From the NCBI GenBank assembly GCA_001414345.1, contig LLCB01000015.1:124001-188000 (forward strand): a DNA stretch of 64,000 nt, written 5' to 3'. The notes beneath the pieces were generated by a model, which saw nothing but the letters and a program-made list of their open reading frames with translations, did not search any database and was not told the DNA's origin. Made by a program: the position numbers and the translations under genes. This stretch comes from Hymenoscyphus infarciens. Lineage: Eukaryota > Ascomycota > Leotiomycetes > Helotiales > Helotiaceae. Below, piece after piece: positions 1 through 14,152 of the stretch (position 1 is its first letter; each line of letters opens with the position of its first letter).

Positions 1-1402
1 GTAACCATGACCGCTAGAACGGTGACGATGTTAACCGGGGAAAGTGATGGCGGAGTTGATAAGTATCAATCAAACTTCACACACCGTTGGTCTGTGAAGA
101 TGGTTGGAAGACATGGTTGAAGGCGGAGGAGGTTTCCCAACCAACAGCCCTACCTATATTATGGCATATCAGAGTGACCCACCCCGTTGCCCACCGCGGA
201 AGTAGATGACGGAACATGCATTCTTTCGATCGACTTTCCACGATGCCGTTGATATCGACGGCGAGGCCCCAGATGAAACCAAGCAGGCTACTGTACTTCT
301 ATTTTGGTTGTCGGATGGTTCCATCCAATTGTGATGTGGAAGTCTGAAAGAGGGAATACGCTAGAAGAGTGTTGGAAGGTTTGGTGGAAGCTGTCCATCC
401 GCCATCAAGCTGATCGGAGTCAGGAGAGAAAGATAAGATCCAATGGAATTGAGCCAATGAGGCCGCGGCGGAAGACGGCCAACGGAACGGGGGAAAGTAG
501 GTCGGAGCCGAGGTCAACGGTTCCCCGACTTCTCGGTAAGTAGCCGAGTACGGAGTACAATGGATATTCGTAGAAAGTGAATAGAAAGAGGCCCAGGCCA
601 GGCCAGGCCATTGTGCAGGCCAAATTATTGCCACGCGTTATTTAGACTTTAGTCTGCACCTGCTCTCCTTCTCCTCTCAGGCTCTCACTCGCTCCTCGGC
701 TCCCAGTGGGAGACGAGACGATACCAAGCCTCAATGGCGCACAAATGCCCTGGTGGGCGGCCGTCCTCAGCTCGCACCTTCCTCCCCAGAGCAAGGGTTG
801 GCAAGGGCTGGCAAGGGCTGGCAAGGGCTGGCAAGTCGAGGCTGTGCATGAAGTCGAAGGCGTTACAAGAAAATGAGCCGCCGACCATGAGCCACTCTCT
901 CACGCCTCTTGCTTCACTTTCTGCTCCTTTCTTACTACTTTTTCCTCTTGTTTTAACAGCCTCTCTATCTCACTCTTTTTTCTTCTTCTTCTTATCTCAT
1001 CATACCTAACAAGTTACACCTTCGAATTCAATATAATTCGGAGATAGCAGCAGTACTCAACTTCTCTCCTGACTCCTGAGCCTGAGCGATACGACCGTTC
1101 TCCGTGCTGCGCCCGCATCCCGGTCCGCAGTCTTAGCGAAGGACGCGCGTTCGTTTTCCAGAGCCTGATCCCTCCCCCGGGCACCCAGGCACCACCTCCC
1201 GTCTCCTCTCCTCTCTCCTCTCCGGCCCTTCCACCTCCATCTCTCGCAATTCGCTCAACATCTCCCCCACACCCAACCACCAAACACCAAACACCAAACA
1301 CCACCACTCTCCCCGACACTCTCTCCCAAACCTAAATCAAGATACCTTCCCGCCATCTCGATACCTCCCTGCAGACACCACAAAATACAACCTCAACTCA
1401 CA
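1..1402. other. Upstream region and 5' leader of the bZIP gene
   Basis: No convincing gene is seen here. A short run of about three and a half GGCCA units lies near 597-614. Three to four direct copies of an 11-bp unit (GGCTGGCAAGG) lie at about 796-836. From about 900 to 1400 the + strand is strongly pyrimidine-rich, with CT-rich blocks and CACCAAA repeats near 1276-1300, as is usual for promoters and 5' leaders of highly expressed fungal genes. Open frames in this stretch have no recognisable content. I infer it holds the promoter and untranslated leader of the gene starting at 1403. Confidence 0.5.
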
Positions 1403-3249
1403 ATGCCCGTGTCTTCGCAACACTCCCCTTCGACCATGTCAACCTCCAACTCGCAGAACGGGTGTCTCGATCCCCTCGACTCCCTCATCGATTTCTCCGG
1501 GTACGAACAAGTGTCTTATCAATCGCCTTCCATGTCTCCAGCAGCAACCAAGAGCGAGTTCACAACCCGAGCCATGTCAAATACACCACCATCGCTGCCA
1601 TCCAACTCTCAACCAACCCTCTCGGGTCCTAGTCACCAATACGATCTGTACAAACAACAGACTGGTATTCCACAGGGAGCCGTAGCAAACACATTGGCCA
1701 TCAACCAAAACAACGCTCACATCAACAGCCAATATGCCTTCTCCGACAACAATTACATGTCGGGCCTCAGTCCAAACGACGACTTTGTAGACTTCAACAC
1801 GGCCCCAACCCGAAACGGTTCATTCAACCCGTCCGAGATTGATATGCAATTCGATTCACCAAATCCCGAGCCAGCCTTCTTCTACCCAGATCGAGCATCA
1901 AGCGGTTTCGTTGACCCAAGTACCATCGCCCCATCGAACAACGGTCTTCCAGCCTCAGTCCTCCCAACTCAGACTAGCAACGTTGGCCGTCTCTGGCCTG
2001 GGATGCACCAACAGCAAGCCTTGGCCAAGGCTCAAGCTCAACAAAAGCAACAGCAACAAATCATCCAACAACAGAGACAGAACGCCAACATGGGTCACTC
2101 ACGACAACCCTCATCTCAACGCGCTCGCGCATCGCACCCACCTGCCGATCCCATCGTCGAGGAGAAGATCTCTCAATTGCTCAACTCGATGAGACAGAAC
2201 AGCGTTGGCAGTGAGGACAACGACAACTCTCACGACCAAATGTCGCATGCCCACCGCATGCGCAAGGAGGATGAGGAGATGGATGAGGATGAGAGATTAC
2301 TCGCTAGCGAGGAAGGAAAGAAGCTCAGCAGCAAGGAGCGAAGACAACTCAGAAACAAGGTCTCCGCCAGAGCCTTCCGATCCAGGCGCAAGGGTAAGAG
2401 CATTCACTTCACCATCCCCTTATCAACTGCTAACATTTTCTAGAATACATCAGCCAACTTGAAGGAGAGATTGCTGGAAAGGTGAACGAGAACCAAGATC
2501 TTCGATCTACCAACCGTGCTTTGATGGAAGAGAACACTCGTCTCTCTGATCTCACTCGCATGCTCTTGTCATCACCATCATTCTCTGGTTTCCTCGACAC
2601 ACTCTCCCAAAACCCAGCCGCTGCTCAGACCGCACAACAAGTTACTCAACCTCGTGTTGAGCAGCAACAACAACAGCAGCAACCACAACGCAAAGTCCGA
2701 AAGGATGTCAACCCATACGCAGCTCAACAACAAATGCAAAACCACCAACAGATCGGAATGACCTTGATTCCAGAACAAACCATGGACTTCTCTATGCTTG
2801 AATTGGGTCAAGATGGTGGTTTCTCTTACCAACCTCAAGTCTTTTCCATTCTCAGCATGCCAGATACCGTCATCGACACCGAGATGCTCTCAGGAAAGAG
2901 TTCCCCCTTCACTCCTCTCGCCAGTGATGACGAGAAGGTCGAGCTCCCAACTGTTGAGCGTGCACCTGAAGCCTCCGTCGTTGAAGAGCCAACCACGACC
3001 GTTGAGGTCGTCGATGAGGAATTCGATGCCGACCCAACCTTTGCTCTCTTCGCCTCTGCTCCTATCGCCGCCGCTCCCATCTCGGAAGAGAAGGAGTTTG
3101 TCTTTGACTTTGCTTCCATGTTCTCTAAGCCATCTCAATATGAACTCGTTGCTGTGCTTACCGCCGGTGACGCGGATATCCTGAGAATGGAGAGACTCGC
3201 AAGAGAGATGGACGTTGTCTCGGAACGTTTATCGCAGATAAACTTATAG
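1403..3249 (+). CDS. bZIP transcription factor, IDI-4-like
   Basis: Two exons, 1403-2393 and 2444-3249, encode about 598 residues. The 50-bp intron (GTAAGAG donor, TGCTAAC branch site, TAG acceptor) interrupts the bZIP domain exactly at its basic/zipper junction; splicing joins ...SRRK to EYISQLEGE. The basic region (residues about 310-331) has the N-x7-R core in RNKVSARAFRSRR. It is followed by leucine-zipper heptads and the segment LSDLTRMLLSSPSFSGFL, typical of fungal IDI-4-type bZIPs. Those proteins are nuclear DNA-binding regulators linked in Podospora to incompatibility and autophagy responses. The flanks are Ser/Pro/Gln-rich, with a poly-Gln stretch near residues 205-220 and another after the zipper, and an acidic C-terminal half, consistent with activation domains. 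A second ATG at 1436 could also start translation. The bZIP call is firm; the IDI-4 subgroup is from memory of the family. Confidence 0.9.
2394..2443 (+). other. Intron inside the bZIP domain
   Basis: A 50-bp GT-AG intron with GTAAGAG donor, TGCTAAC branch-like site 15 bases before the TAG acceptor. Removing it restores one frame through the basic region and zipper. Retention would end the protein right after the basic region, giving a DNA-contact region without a dimerisation zipper. Confidence 0.9.
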
Positions 3250-3822
3250 GCAACTTGGTGGTTTGATTTGATAGTTGATGTTCCTTGTGCTGCGATTTAG
3301 CGTTTCCTTTTCTCTCTAAGGCTTGTTACAAAACACCGTTGTGGTGTTGGCGTTCCTCACTCCTGTAGACGACGGTGTAGACATGAATGCATTCGTCCTG
3401 TCATATTATATTCTCCTTTGTCATTTCTAATTTGCCCTCTTTTTCCCTTCTTACTTTGGCTGGCGGTACAATAAATTTTTGGGGAACTAGGAGAGCAAGG
3501 GAAGGAAGGATTTATTACAAAAGAAATTTGACCAGGTAAAGATGGGTGCAATAGTGGGTTGGGATGAAGTTATGGTGTCATGATGCTCTTTTCTCTACTT
3601 TTTTACTTTGCGTTGATTGGTTTGGTGTATATAGAATTCCAATTCTGATCAATCTCTTCAAAATCAAACTCAAAAATCTGTTGAATTTTGGGTTTTTGTT
3701 TCACTGTGATGTGAAGTGACGTGATGCTTCGTTTTGAGAATTGCATGTACAGTGGTTTGGAGTGATTTTATTTTTAGGTACAGCCCACATCAAGGGAGAT
3801 ATTTTGAGGCCTGAGGAGGGCC

Positions 3823-5122
3823 CTTCGTTGACGCTAAGAAAGCAGTACTCTGTTTTTTTTGGCACCAGCATAAGGTAGTCCCTGAGAACGTAGTGAAACC
3901 CTAATCATCAGAAGTTAGACTTTCCAGGGGAGAAGATATTCAGAATCAGCGCTTCTAAGGCTCCAGTTAGAGGTTCACCTAACAACAGCTAACAAAGTCA
4001 AGGTTATAGCCTTAAGCAGACGTTGGAAACAGCCTTATCCCAAGGGACCGCTCTTCTTTATTAGGAGAGTAGAGTAGAGTAAGTTCTCTTTTATCTCTGT
4101 CCTCCTTCTCTGGTGGAACTTTGGTGAGGTGTAGATGGGCTTGGGCTTGGGCTTGGGCTTGGGTTTGGGCTTGGGTTTCTTAGAGGGAGAGGGGTGGAAA
4201 GGGGGTTCATTTTTAATACCTACCTACCTACCTACCTACCTACCTACCTTCTTCTGCTATATAGAATTAGTTGGTCCTTGTGATGTTTAGCACTGTTTTG
4301 TTTTCTTGTGGGGAGTAAGGATGAGAAGGCCTCTTCTTTGACGCTGACGCTGAGAAAGTAGTGCTGGGAAATGTGTAGTTAGATTGGTTGGACTTGGTTG
4401 GATTGGTTGGATTGGTTGGACTTCTATAAGGGGAGACGCCTTCTTCTGTACTGCTTGCTTTCTTGCTTTCTTGCTTTCTTGCTTTCTTGCTTTCTTGCTT
4501 TCTTGCTTTCTTGCTTTCTTGCTTTCTTGCTTTCTTGCTTTCTTGCTTTCTTGCCTTCTTGCTTTCTTGCTTTCTTGGCGTCAATGAAGGGGGCTGTGAT
4601 GGTCCGTCATGGTGGTTCGCTAATTAGAGGCAGGTCCTATACTATGCAACTAAATCTTGCGAGAGACTTTTTCGTTGAGGCTAAGGAAATAGTGCCCCCC
4701 CCCTTCAAATTAGGTGAATGAATAGTAAGCTCGTTGAAGAACTAGTAAGAGCTGTTGTTAGTTAGGCTTGATGAGAGGTATAAATAAGTCTAAGATGAGA
4801 AACTCTTGAAGTTGGGTACCTAGTTTGTCTTCACTTTCGACTGAGCAAGATGCGCCTCTTCGTTGAGGGTAAGAAAGCAGCGCAATCGTGTCACAGCCTT
4901 TCTCTCGGCCGTTTTGGCGGGTAGGACCAAGTTTGAGAAAGCCCTTCGTTGACGCTAAGAAAGCCGTGCATGTTTTTCTCACTGGGCAAAGCTTCTATTT
5001 TTCAGCCGCATTGAACCCTCCCTCTTCGTTGACGCTGAGAAAGCAGTGCGATTATAATAGCCACCGCTTGTAAAGCGTTGTGATGAAATCTCCTCCCCTC
5101 GTTGGGGCTAAGAAAGCAGTGA
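3823..5122 (+). repeat. Seven dispersed copies of a 27-bp motif
   Basis: A motif close to CTTCGTTGACGCTAAGAAAG followed by CAGTGC occurs seven times in the same orientation. Copies lie at about 3823-3848, 4333-4364 (with an internal GACGCT duplication), 4669-4696, 4856-4883, 4942-4969, 5022-5049 and 5097-5122. Spacing shrinks from about 510 to 335 to 190 bp and then settles at 75-86 bp for the last four. The sequence between copies is not obviously repeated. The motif is not a palindrome and lies in no reading frame I can support. It could be a degenerate satellite, remnants of a mobile element, or a repeated protein-binding site. Confidence 0.75.
4453..4577 (+). repeat. TTTCTTGC microsatellite
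   Basis: About 15 nearly perfect copies of the 8-bp unit TTTCTTGC, with one variant unit (TTGCCTTC) near 4550. Translated, it gives a Leu/Phe/Cys/Ala repeat on + and a Lys/Arg/Gln/Ser repeat on -; neither is likely to be a protein. Confidence 0.95.
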
Positions 5123-7483
5123 GGGGCAGCACGTGGTAGGGGCTTTTTGAGAAGGACTTTTTGGCCCTAGGTACGCTGAAGACTATTAGACCGATCTGTG
5201 TTCGTGGTTGTTGTTATTTGATAACTAGGTTTTGCGCCGTGGAATTCCAATTTCAAAACTCGGCTGACGAGTCCTCAGATAGTAGAAACGGGGAAAATAT
5301 CCTCCTTAAAGTCCATGTCGCCGTTTCAGAGCTCAAGAACTAAGACGAGTCTGAAATGTTGTGGAACCGATGCCAGGACCTAGACAAGGTTAAGAGATCC
5401 ATGGAAAAGGTCATGAAAGAGGCGTGATGGAAGGGAGGGAGGACGTAGCTATGATACGCGTTCTTCAGAGTACTCTGATACCTTTGCTCTTCTTCTCTGA
5501 CTGGTGATGAGAATTTGTCGTCGATTCACTTACTGTTGTCGACATTTCCGAGTCGTTTCTTGCCGGTTGGTTTCGATTTTTGAAAACATATCCGATGGAA
5601 AGCGAGAAGAATGGTTGTGTATGATCGTAGCGAGTTGAAGAAAGAGAGATGCTGGGAACTAAAAGTGTAAAAAGGGAAGGCAAAATGATCATCGTCAGAT
5701 CGTTTGGGTTCCCTGGCGGTGTTTGTTCCGAGGACTGGACGTTGCTTTTTATAGACAAGATGACTAGGTAGGGAATGGGAAGTTAGTTCTGTGTCTATGT
5801 GAGTGAAGTAGATGAGTGTGAGTTACAGTTATATTGTAGTCGTGGAATGAAAATGAAGAGATATTTACTCGAATAGTGGGAATTGGTTGACCTTGCTTAA
5901 AATGAATACATTATTTAAGTGAGGGTATCAAGAAGAATATTGAAGTTTTGATGGTTTAGAAAAGAAAGATGCCTAAATAATTCTCTTCCACACCCTGGCA
6001 GTATTTTTCATGGCACCTTTTATAATGCTTATGCGCTAAATCAAACATTGTCTATGGCAAACAGCTTTTTAGTTTAGTGACCTCAATAATCTCAGAATAT
6101 TACAATATAAAGAGTCAAGACCAGCTAGGTCCTGGTTAGAGAGTGTATGTGCTACTTATCCGTTCAATAATTTTATATAGAAAAAATAGACAAGTGAAGA
6201 TCACTAGCGCAAAACTAACGAACGCCACCAGGCTGTAATACGTATAGGTGGCTTAGCACTCGAGTGACTGTGGGTTTGTATAACTAGTAACCAAAAGGCA
6301 GCGAAGAATCATCAAAAGCACGCCCCTCGAAACAGCACTTCACGGGGCGCATCACATAGCCTGAGTCGCGACCCCAACTCTCCTCGGAAAAACCGAAGAC
6401 ACACTGGTCTGGGAAGGAAATAGAAGGCAAGAAGAAGGCAATGACGCGAGGTTGCTCCGCTAGGGGTGAGCAAAGTAAATCAGAAATTGGAGATAGTTTT
6501 GCTTCCACACAATGAACGCCATCTCACTCATCGTCTGTCACACCGACCATGCCGTCCAGTACTACGAGAAAAAGGAGAGAGGTCGAAAGTCCAAGGGTTT
6601 CATCTTGCCATCTGGTAGCTGAAGAATAACCCATTCCAGATGATAACCAAAGCGCAGATATCTCGGAGACACAATCAAAATTAGCAAATTCCGACTGGCC
6701 ACTCTACTCAGAAGCATTCTGTTGCAAATTTTCTCTGCCCTTGGATTCCCCCTCGAAACCTCTTCGTCATTCTGGAGATATCTTTTCAAGGCCAATCATC
6801 CATCCTCTCACCTGGAATTTTCGTCTTTGGATTCAAGAACAACCACTTGAAGTCAGAGACGGGGTTCATCGGTGTGTCAACAACAAATTTGAGGTGATTG
6901 GATGGGGGGCAGAAGGCGTGGACGAAGGAGTACCACCGAAGTTATCGCTTGGCGAGCCATTGAACAACTACCACAAGTTACGGGACCAGTCGGATGCTCT
7001 ACGAGATTGGTTGTAAAACCAGAGCAACTTCCCCAGGCAATAAAAGACCCCAAGCCGGAGGAAAAGAAGATCCTAACACCTCGTCACAAGAAACATGACA
7101 AGGAATTGGAGGTTGCCGTGAAGGGAACTTCGTCATACATCCTCCTCCTGGGATTTGAAATGATGTCTTTTTGTCTTGGATACTTAAGAACGCTAGTCAT
7201 TCCTCTTCGGTATACTACTTACTGAACGAAGTATTCACGGATAAGTGTATATATTTTTCCAGGAGAATCAAGTCCTCGAGGTCATTTGATACACAAAGAC
7301 ATGTATACTAGGGATTTGATCGTATCTATATGCACGGGAGAAAGGAAAAGACCCTATTTAAATTCAAAACTTATTGAGCCAAATTTACAAATGTTACTTA
7401 AGCGAGAACCAACCTCCCGATTCCAGTAACTTTCAAACATGGGAGTGCGTCGGACACCTCGGGTAAAAACACGAGTGAGCACT

Positions 7484-8742
7484 TCACTTCTGCTCCACAA
7501 TCGCCTTTGCCTCCTCAAAAAAGTTCCTCTGGAAGTCCTTCTCGGTCTTAACAGGTTTCCAACCAAACTCATGTGCAATATCCGCAGAAGTGCGGGAACT
7601 ATAACCCTCAATGAGTAAATTTTCCATCTAAGAGGCTTCCGTGAAACTTACTTGGACGTAAAAGTAAGCTCCGTACCAACTCCATCCAAAGGAAGTCCAG
7701 TTCTTCACTTTCTAACAGCCTCCTCAACACCGACAGACTTTACCTCATCAGTTTTAAGAGCCCTAAGCTTGAACAACGCTTCAGCAAGCCCTTTCGGGAG
7801 ACTAAGCCAAGAAAACCTCCCTGTGCCAGAAAATATAATTCCCTACTCACCACTAGGAACCGATTTTCCAGCAAGGACTCTCTTAACAACAATTTCATAC
7901 AACGCAGCGAGATCCTCAACGTGAACAAAATCCCAAACACCACTCCCATCACCGATTACTTCTACCTGTCCAGCTTTGATAGCCGAACGGATGAGGGTGG
8001 ATATTTGGATGGAGAGCTTGCCGAAGAGACCGATTCTGAAACCGTAGACGGTAGATGAGTGGGAACATGATGATGTGGGTTTGTCCTCCTACTTCTAGCC
8101 CGTTTTCTACTACTGTGAGAGCTGTTCCGCGTTGTTCATATTCATTGGCAGCTTGGCGGATTTTTTCGTAGGCGTAGATGTTTTCTTTTTCCGAGAAGAT
8201 GCGATCTGGGCTATGGACGTAGCGTTTTGAGATGGGGAGGTCGGCGAGATCGGATGTTCCGGTGACCTGGGAGGGGGTGGATTAAGATGTGTAGGAGTGA
8301 AGTTTCAACAGAGGAGTTACTTGCAGGTAGTGAACTTCTTGGCCGGTGGTCTTCTTTCTGTCTCCAAAACCGAGTACTGAAGCCTTTGCTGAAGTGGTGT
8401 GGTAACTATTCGCAACGTGGATGACTACTTTCAAAGATAGAGTAGTTTTGAGATGTAGAACTGTGTACAGAGATAGATACCATCGTGTTCAGAGGCAACT
8501 TTCTGGATGAGCTCGAGCTCAACTTCATCGAATATATAGGCCTTGACGCCTTTCATTTCAAAGACTTCGGCTTTGTCTTTTCCTCTCACAAGAACTGAAA
8601 ATGTGATATTTTCAAAGATTTGCATTGAGGAGTTGAGTTAGTATGGAACCACCGCTATCAAAGAAATCAGCTTGTTGGTCTAGGTTCGCTTGGAAATGAC
8701 TGACATGTAACCCGATGCACCGATGATTAACTTTAAATGGTT
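7484..8742 (-). pseudogene. Decayed NAD-dependent epimerase gene
   Basis: On the minus strand a short-chain NAD(P)-binding epimerase can be read, with four well-formed introns at 8655-8704, 8428-8480, 8267-8320 and 7599-7651. The first exon carries a GASGYIGG nucleotide-binding loop that forms only across the first intron. Later exons carry VIHVANS, a YAYEKIRQA segment, GSGVWDFVHVEDLA, and the C-terminal SRTSADIA...FGWKPVKTEKD typical of the family. Three faults are visible. There is no ATG in frame before the glycine loop. A one-base frame change occurs near 8612-8620. An extra T near 8064 shifts the frame just before VYGFRIGLFGKLS. Intact splice sites with few lesions suggest recent loss, or sequencing errors in a real gene. 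The family call is good; the exact substrate is unknown. Confidence 0.75.
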
Positions 8743-10565
8743 TTCAAAAATCAAAGACGAGTGGGAAAGTAAGAACGAGGATATTGATTTATGGCTTGAG
8801 AGGTAATACTTTTTTTTAACAATCATCCAGAGCAGGAATGCTTGGTTATTATAGTGAATGTGATGCCACAAACAATCCGACCATCCGAACATCCACCAAC
8901 AATCCCACAAATCATCTGTGATAAGAAATTATCTCATCAACTACAGCTTTGAAACATACAGAAAAGGATATTCCTCAGATACGATTTGGAGGGTCAATTA
9001 GTTGGAAAGTGGGGTAAACCAGGATGAGATTGTTTCTACCAACTAGCCAAAGTTGAGTTGGTTTGCATCACTCTGCGTAGTATTACTAACTGAAGAGCTG
9101 ATTTCTTTGACTCCTATACCTGTAGCGCACTGCTATTAAGACTGAGATTTCATGAGCGTTGCGTACCAGAGTGTCAGAATTCATGTCGAGCATGAAACCG
9201 GCCATATAAGGTGCAGCTTTTATATTGTGCGAAGTAAGTCGGAGAATCATGAGGACATCCTTTCGACTCTCCCAACCTGTTCATACAATGTTAGACTTGT
9301 ATGTACAGAGCAGCCCTTTTGAATTCTGACGCCGGTTCGTTACAATCGCTGATCTAGCACTTGGTATATCCGTATGTTCTAATAATGATTTTTTCGTTGA
9401 TAGCACGGAGTACATGCTGAATTATTCTGAAAGGTGAGTTTGAAGTTGACGTTACTAGAGATAACCCTGACAGGAAAGCGGAAAAGACAAGCCAGTCTAA
9501 TCTTAAAGCCAAAATGATGAAGAAATGACAGAGGATAGAAGTCGGGATTGATTTTCTCGCGGGATTAAGCAGGTTGTGACTTCTATGACGCGTAGAATTG
9601 ACTCGGGAGACGCGGATCATGTTCGCAAGTAGAGATGCTCAGTTAAACCCCTTCAAACCCAACAAACTTAGATGCGTGAAGACTATGTTTATACGCAGCA
9701 GTAGAACGTAAGACACCTTGATGCTCGGTTGAAGAACGAGGACGTTGAAAAAGAGTCGGGCAAGGGGGCAGCTCGGTACGGATGACGGAAGGTACTCCCG
9801 TCATTACACGAGTCTTTCAACTTGATCTAAGTTGATGAGTCGTGTCGAATGAGCTAGTTTCGTCTCAACAAAAAATGCCCAATGCGGTTAATCTGCTCAG
9901 CTTCTAGAAAAGGTACCGTCTATGCTTATTTGAGGCCAAATGATAGAAGAACAACCACCTAACAAACAGGGTAATATTGAAAGTAGTAATCTGATGTGAT
10001 ATAATGAGCATCAATCACCACATTAGGTTTAAGCCCTACCCAATAGAGAACGCTTTGATTAAAACGTCTGGTGACGGTCAGGCGGTGAAGGCTTCCCCGT
10101 GAGGCTGACAAATCGAGCCTTGTCCCAAACGGGCCAATTGACAGCCACTAGCGCCAAACGCAAGCGAGGCCGAAGGGTTTTTGTGACGGCCGCCTTTTTC
10201 GATTTTCTCTCCTCCTCCAAACTCCTTGATCCCTCGATCACAACCACATACACAACTCCATTCTCCTCTCTTGTTTCCTTTGAAAGTAATTTGTTCTTTC
10301 GGAGGGTTTGACACGTATCACCATCGATCTCCTCTCTCTATAAAAGAGACCGAAGGAAGCAACCCGTCTCCTTCTCCAATCGTCTCGATCGCGATAGATT
10401 TTTTCAGCTTCGTCTTTCCACGCTCTCCTTTTAGATCTTCCGATCTTTTCCGAGCGTTAGAACGACCTTTCTGTTTCTCCTTTACGCCGCCATATTTGCG
10501 ACGATAATATTTTACAACAAGACGTCACCTTTCAGCCTCACGAAAACTTGACAACCTCACGCAAC
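8743..10565. other. Intergenic and 5' leader of the helicase gene
   Basis: No gene can be supported between the decayed epimerase and the helicase start. The last 350 bases are CT-rich with TTTCTCTCC-type blocks and probably hold the helicase promoter and 5' leader. Confidence 0.5.
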
Positions 10566-12727
<2,162 letters not shown>

Positions 12728-13807
12728 AGGCCTCACCGTTGGACGATCCTTTGTTTCTACCTAGACTTGTCTTGCCTCTCACGACGCGGTACTATACTAG
12801 ACTTTGGGAGCAAAGGCGTCAACGGATATCTTCAGTTTCTTCTGTCGATGCGATTTCCCTCCACACTTTCGATTTCTTCTTGTTTCTGATTCGATCATAC
12901 GCCCTTGCCCTCGATTTCATCATTTTTGCGACTCTTTTTTCCGATTTTCTAATAGCGACACGATCACGACACGGCCGGCTCTTACCTGGTTGCAAACAGG
13001 AGCTGGCCCAGGCTTGTGGTCTCGACCATCGAACGGCATTCGAATAGATAGCGTTGTGCTTTGTTTCTGCCCGTCCCCTTCGTCTCGATACCCGATAGAT
13101 GATCCAGGGCGATCTGGCAGCTGCATTGGGCGCCACTTGCGGCGTACCAGTCATGGTACATATACCTGGGAAAGAAGTGATATCCCTGGGTTTTCCGCAA
13201 CGCATTATGACGGTCATGTTCTCAAAATCTTTCCTGCTTTCAAAGGCATTCGAAGGTCATTTGCCCCTACTTTTAGAAGATCCTGCATACAATTTTCATT
13301 TTCCGTATGGTCTGCTGGTTGTTTTTTCTGTTTAGACAAAAGTGGATGTTTTCCTGGAGTTCTTCGACAATTTGCGACGGAGATACTTAGGGGATAGCGG
13401 CTTTTTTTTTCACCATCTCTTGCGTGTGGGGCGGCGTCGACGCGCAGCATGTCTCTTCTCTTCTCTTAATTGACGGAAGAGGGGCGATTGATGCTGGCTC
13501 TTTACGCTGATGGCAAATGGAAGTGCTCCTGCCCATCCAGGCATGAGGCACATCTAACTTAGCATAGAACCCAAGGAAGCTAAAAACTATATGTTCCGAT
13601 TGGTGGAAATATGGGTGTCTATTCTGATCATCCTAAATAAAAGAAAGTCTGTCCACAATTATCATTGCTTTGCCTGTGCCTGTGACATTTCTCCCATCTG
13701 TTGCAAGTATCTGAACTTGAAGTATATTCGCGTCAGGTTTGAGACATTATACTTGATCCTGATGCACTTGGTACCTGAGAATGCAACCCTCCTTGTGGTC
13801 AATAAAA

Positions 13808-13968
13808 GCGGCAGATCAAGTTCGTACCTGCCCTACCTAGCTCGTTGTTCCACCTTTTTTGGGTAAGTCAAGTAAATTACCCTAAATATTTAGAACAATC
13901 AACCCCAATTACCCTAAAAAGGTGGAACAAAGAGTAGGGCAGGTACGAACCTGGACTTTACTGCCGCA
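13808..13968. mobile_element. MITE-like hairpin element
   Basis: Two inverted arms of about 45-60 bp surround a short AT-rich centre. The left arm contains TTCGTACCTGCCCTAC and TTGTTCCACC followed by a T run and GGGTAA (to about 13866). The right arm, from about 13909, is its reverse complement with a few mismatches and a small indel (CTCG extra on the left). Outside these, GCGGCAG at 13809-13815 pairs with CTGCCGC at 13961-13967. Total about 160 bp. Such short, non-coding, long-armed hairpins are typical of miniature inverted-repeat elements. No target-site duplication is obvious. Confidence 0.7.
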
Positions 13969-14123
13969 TAAGGTTCCTATCCATTGAGAGGAAGTCCATG
14001 TTCCATCCAACATGGATAAAAAGTGTGCCTGGTTTGTGGTATTCAAATGAGAGTATTCTAGCGAAACCCCAGTTTCACCCTTAGCTGTAAAGAGCATATA
14101 TTGCCGAACAAGTTTACTACTAC

Positions 14124-14152
14124 CTATTGGTAGGTAACCTACCTACCAATAG
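14124..14152. repeat. Short perfect palindrome
   Basis: CTATTGGTAGGT and ACCTACCAATAG are exact reverse complements, 12 bp each, separated by 5 bases. It could be a hairpin or a symmetric protein-binding site. No gene start is close enough to decide. Confidence 0.8.

Larger units (their letters stand above)
3250..7483. other. Long intergenic tract with repeats
   Basis: About 4.2 kb with no gene I can support. It holds the bZIP 3' end, GGGCTT repeats at about 4137-4178, TACC repeats at about 4217-4250, an 8-bp microsatellite at 4453-4577, and the dispersed 27-bp repeat described separately (3823-5122). Open frames at 4384-4721 (+) and 4267-4584 (-) are products of the microsatellite. A minus frame at 5465-5758 and frames around 6741-7225 look partly protein-like but have no start, introns or motif I can defend. 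Confidence 0.6.

Noticed and set aside
4267..4721. Repetitive Lys/Arg/Gln or Leu/Phe/Cys proteins on both strands
   Set aside because: They are translations of the TTTCTTGC microsatellite; any frame without a stop in an 8-bp repeat will stay open.
3823..5122. The repeated 27-bp motif as a CRISPR array
   Set aside because: Spacing is irregular (75 to 510 bp), the motif has no internal symmetry, and the sequence is eukaryotic.
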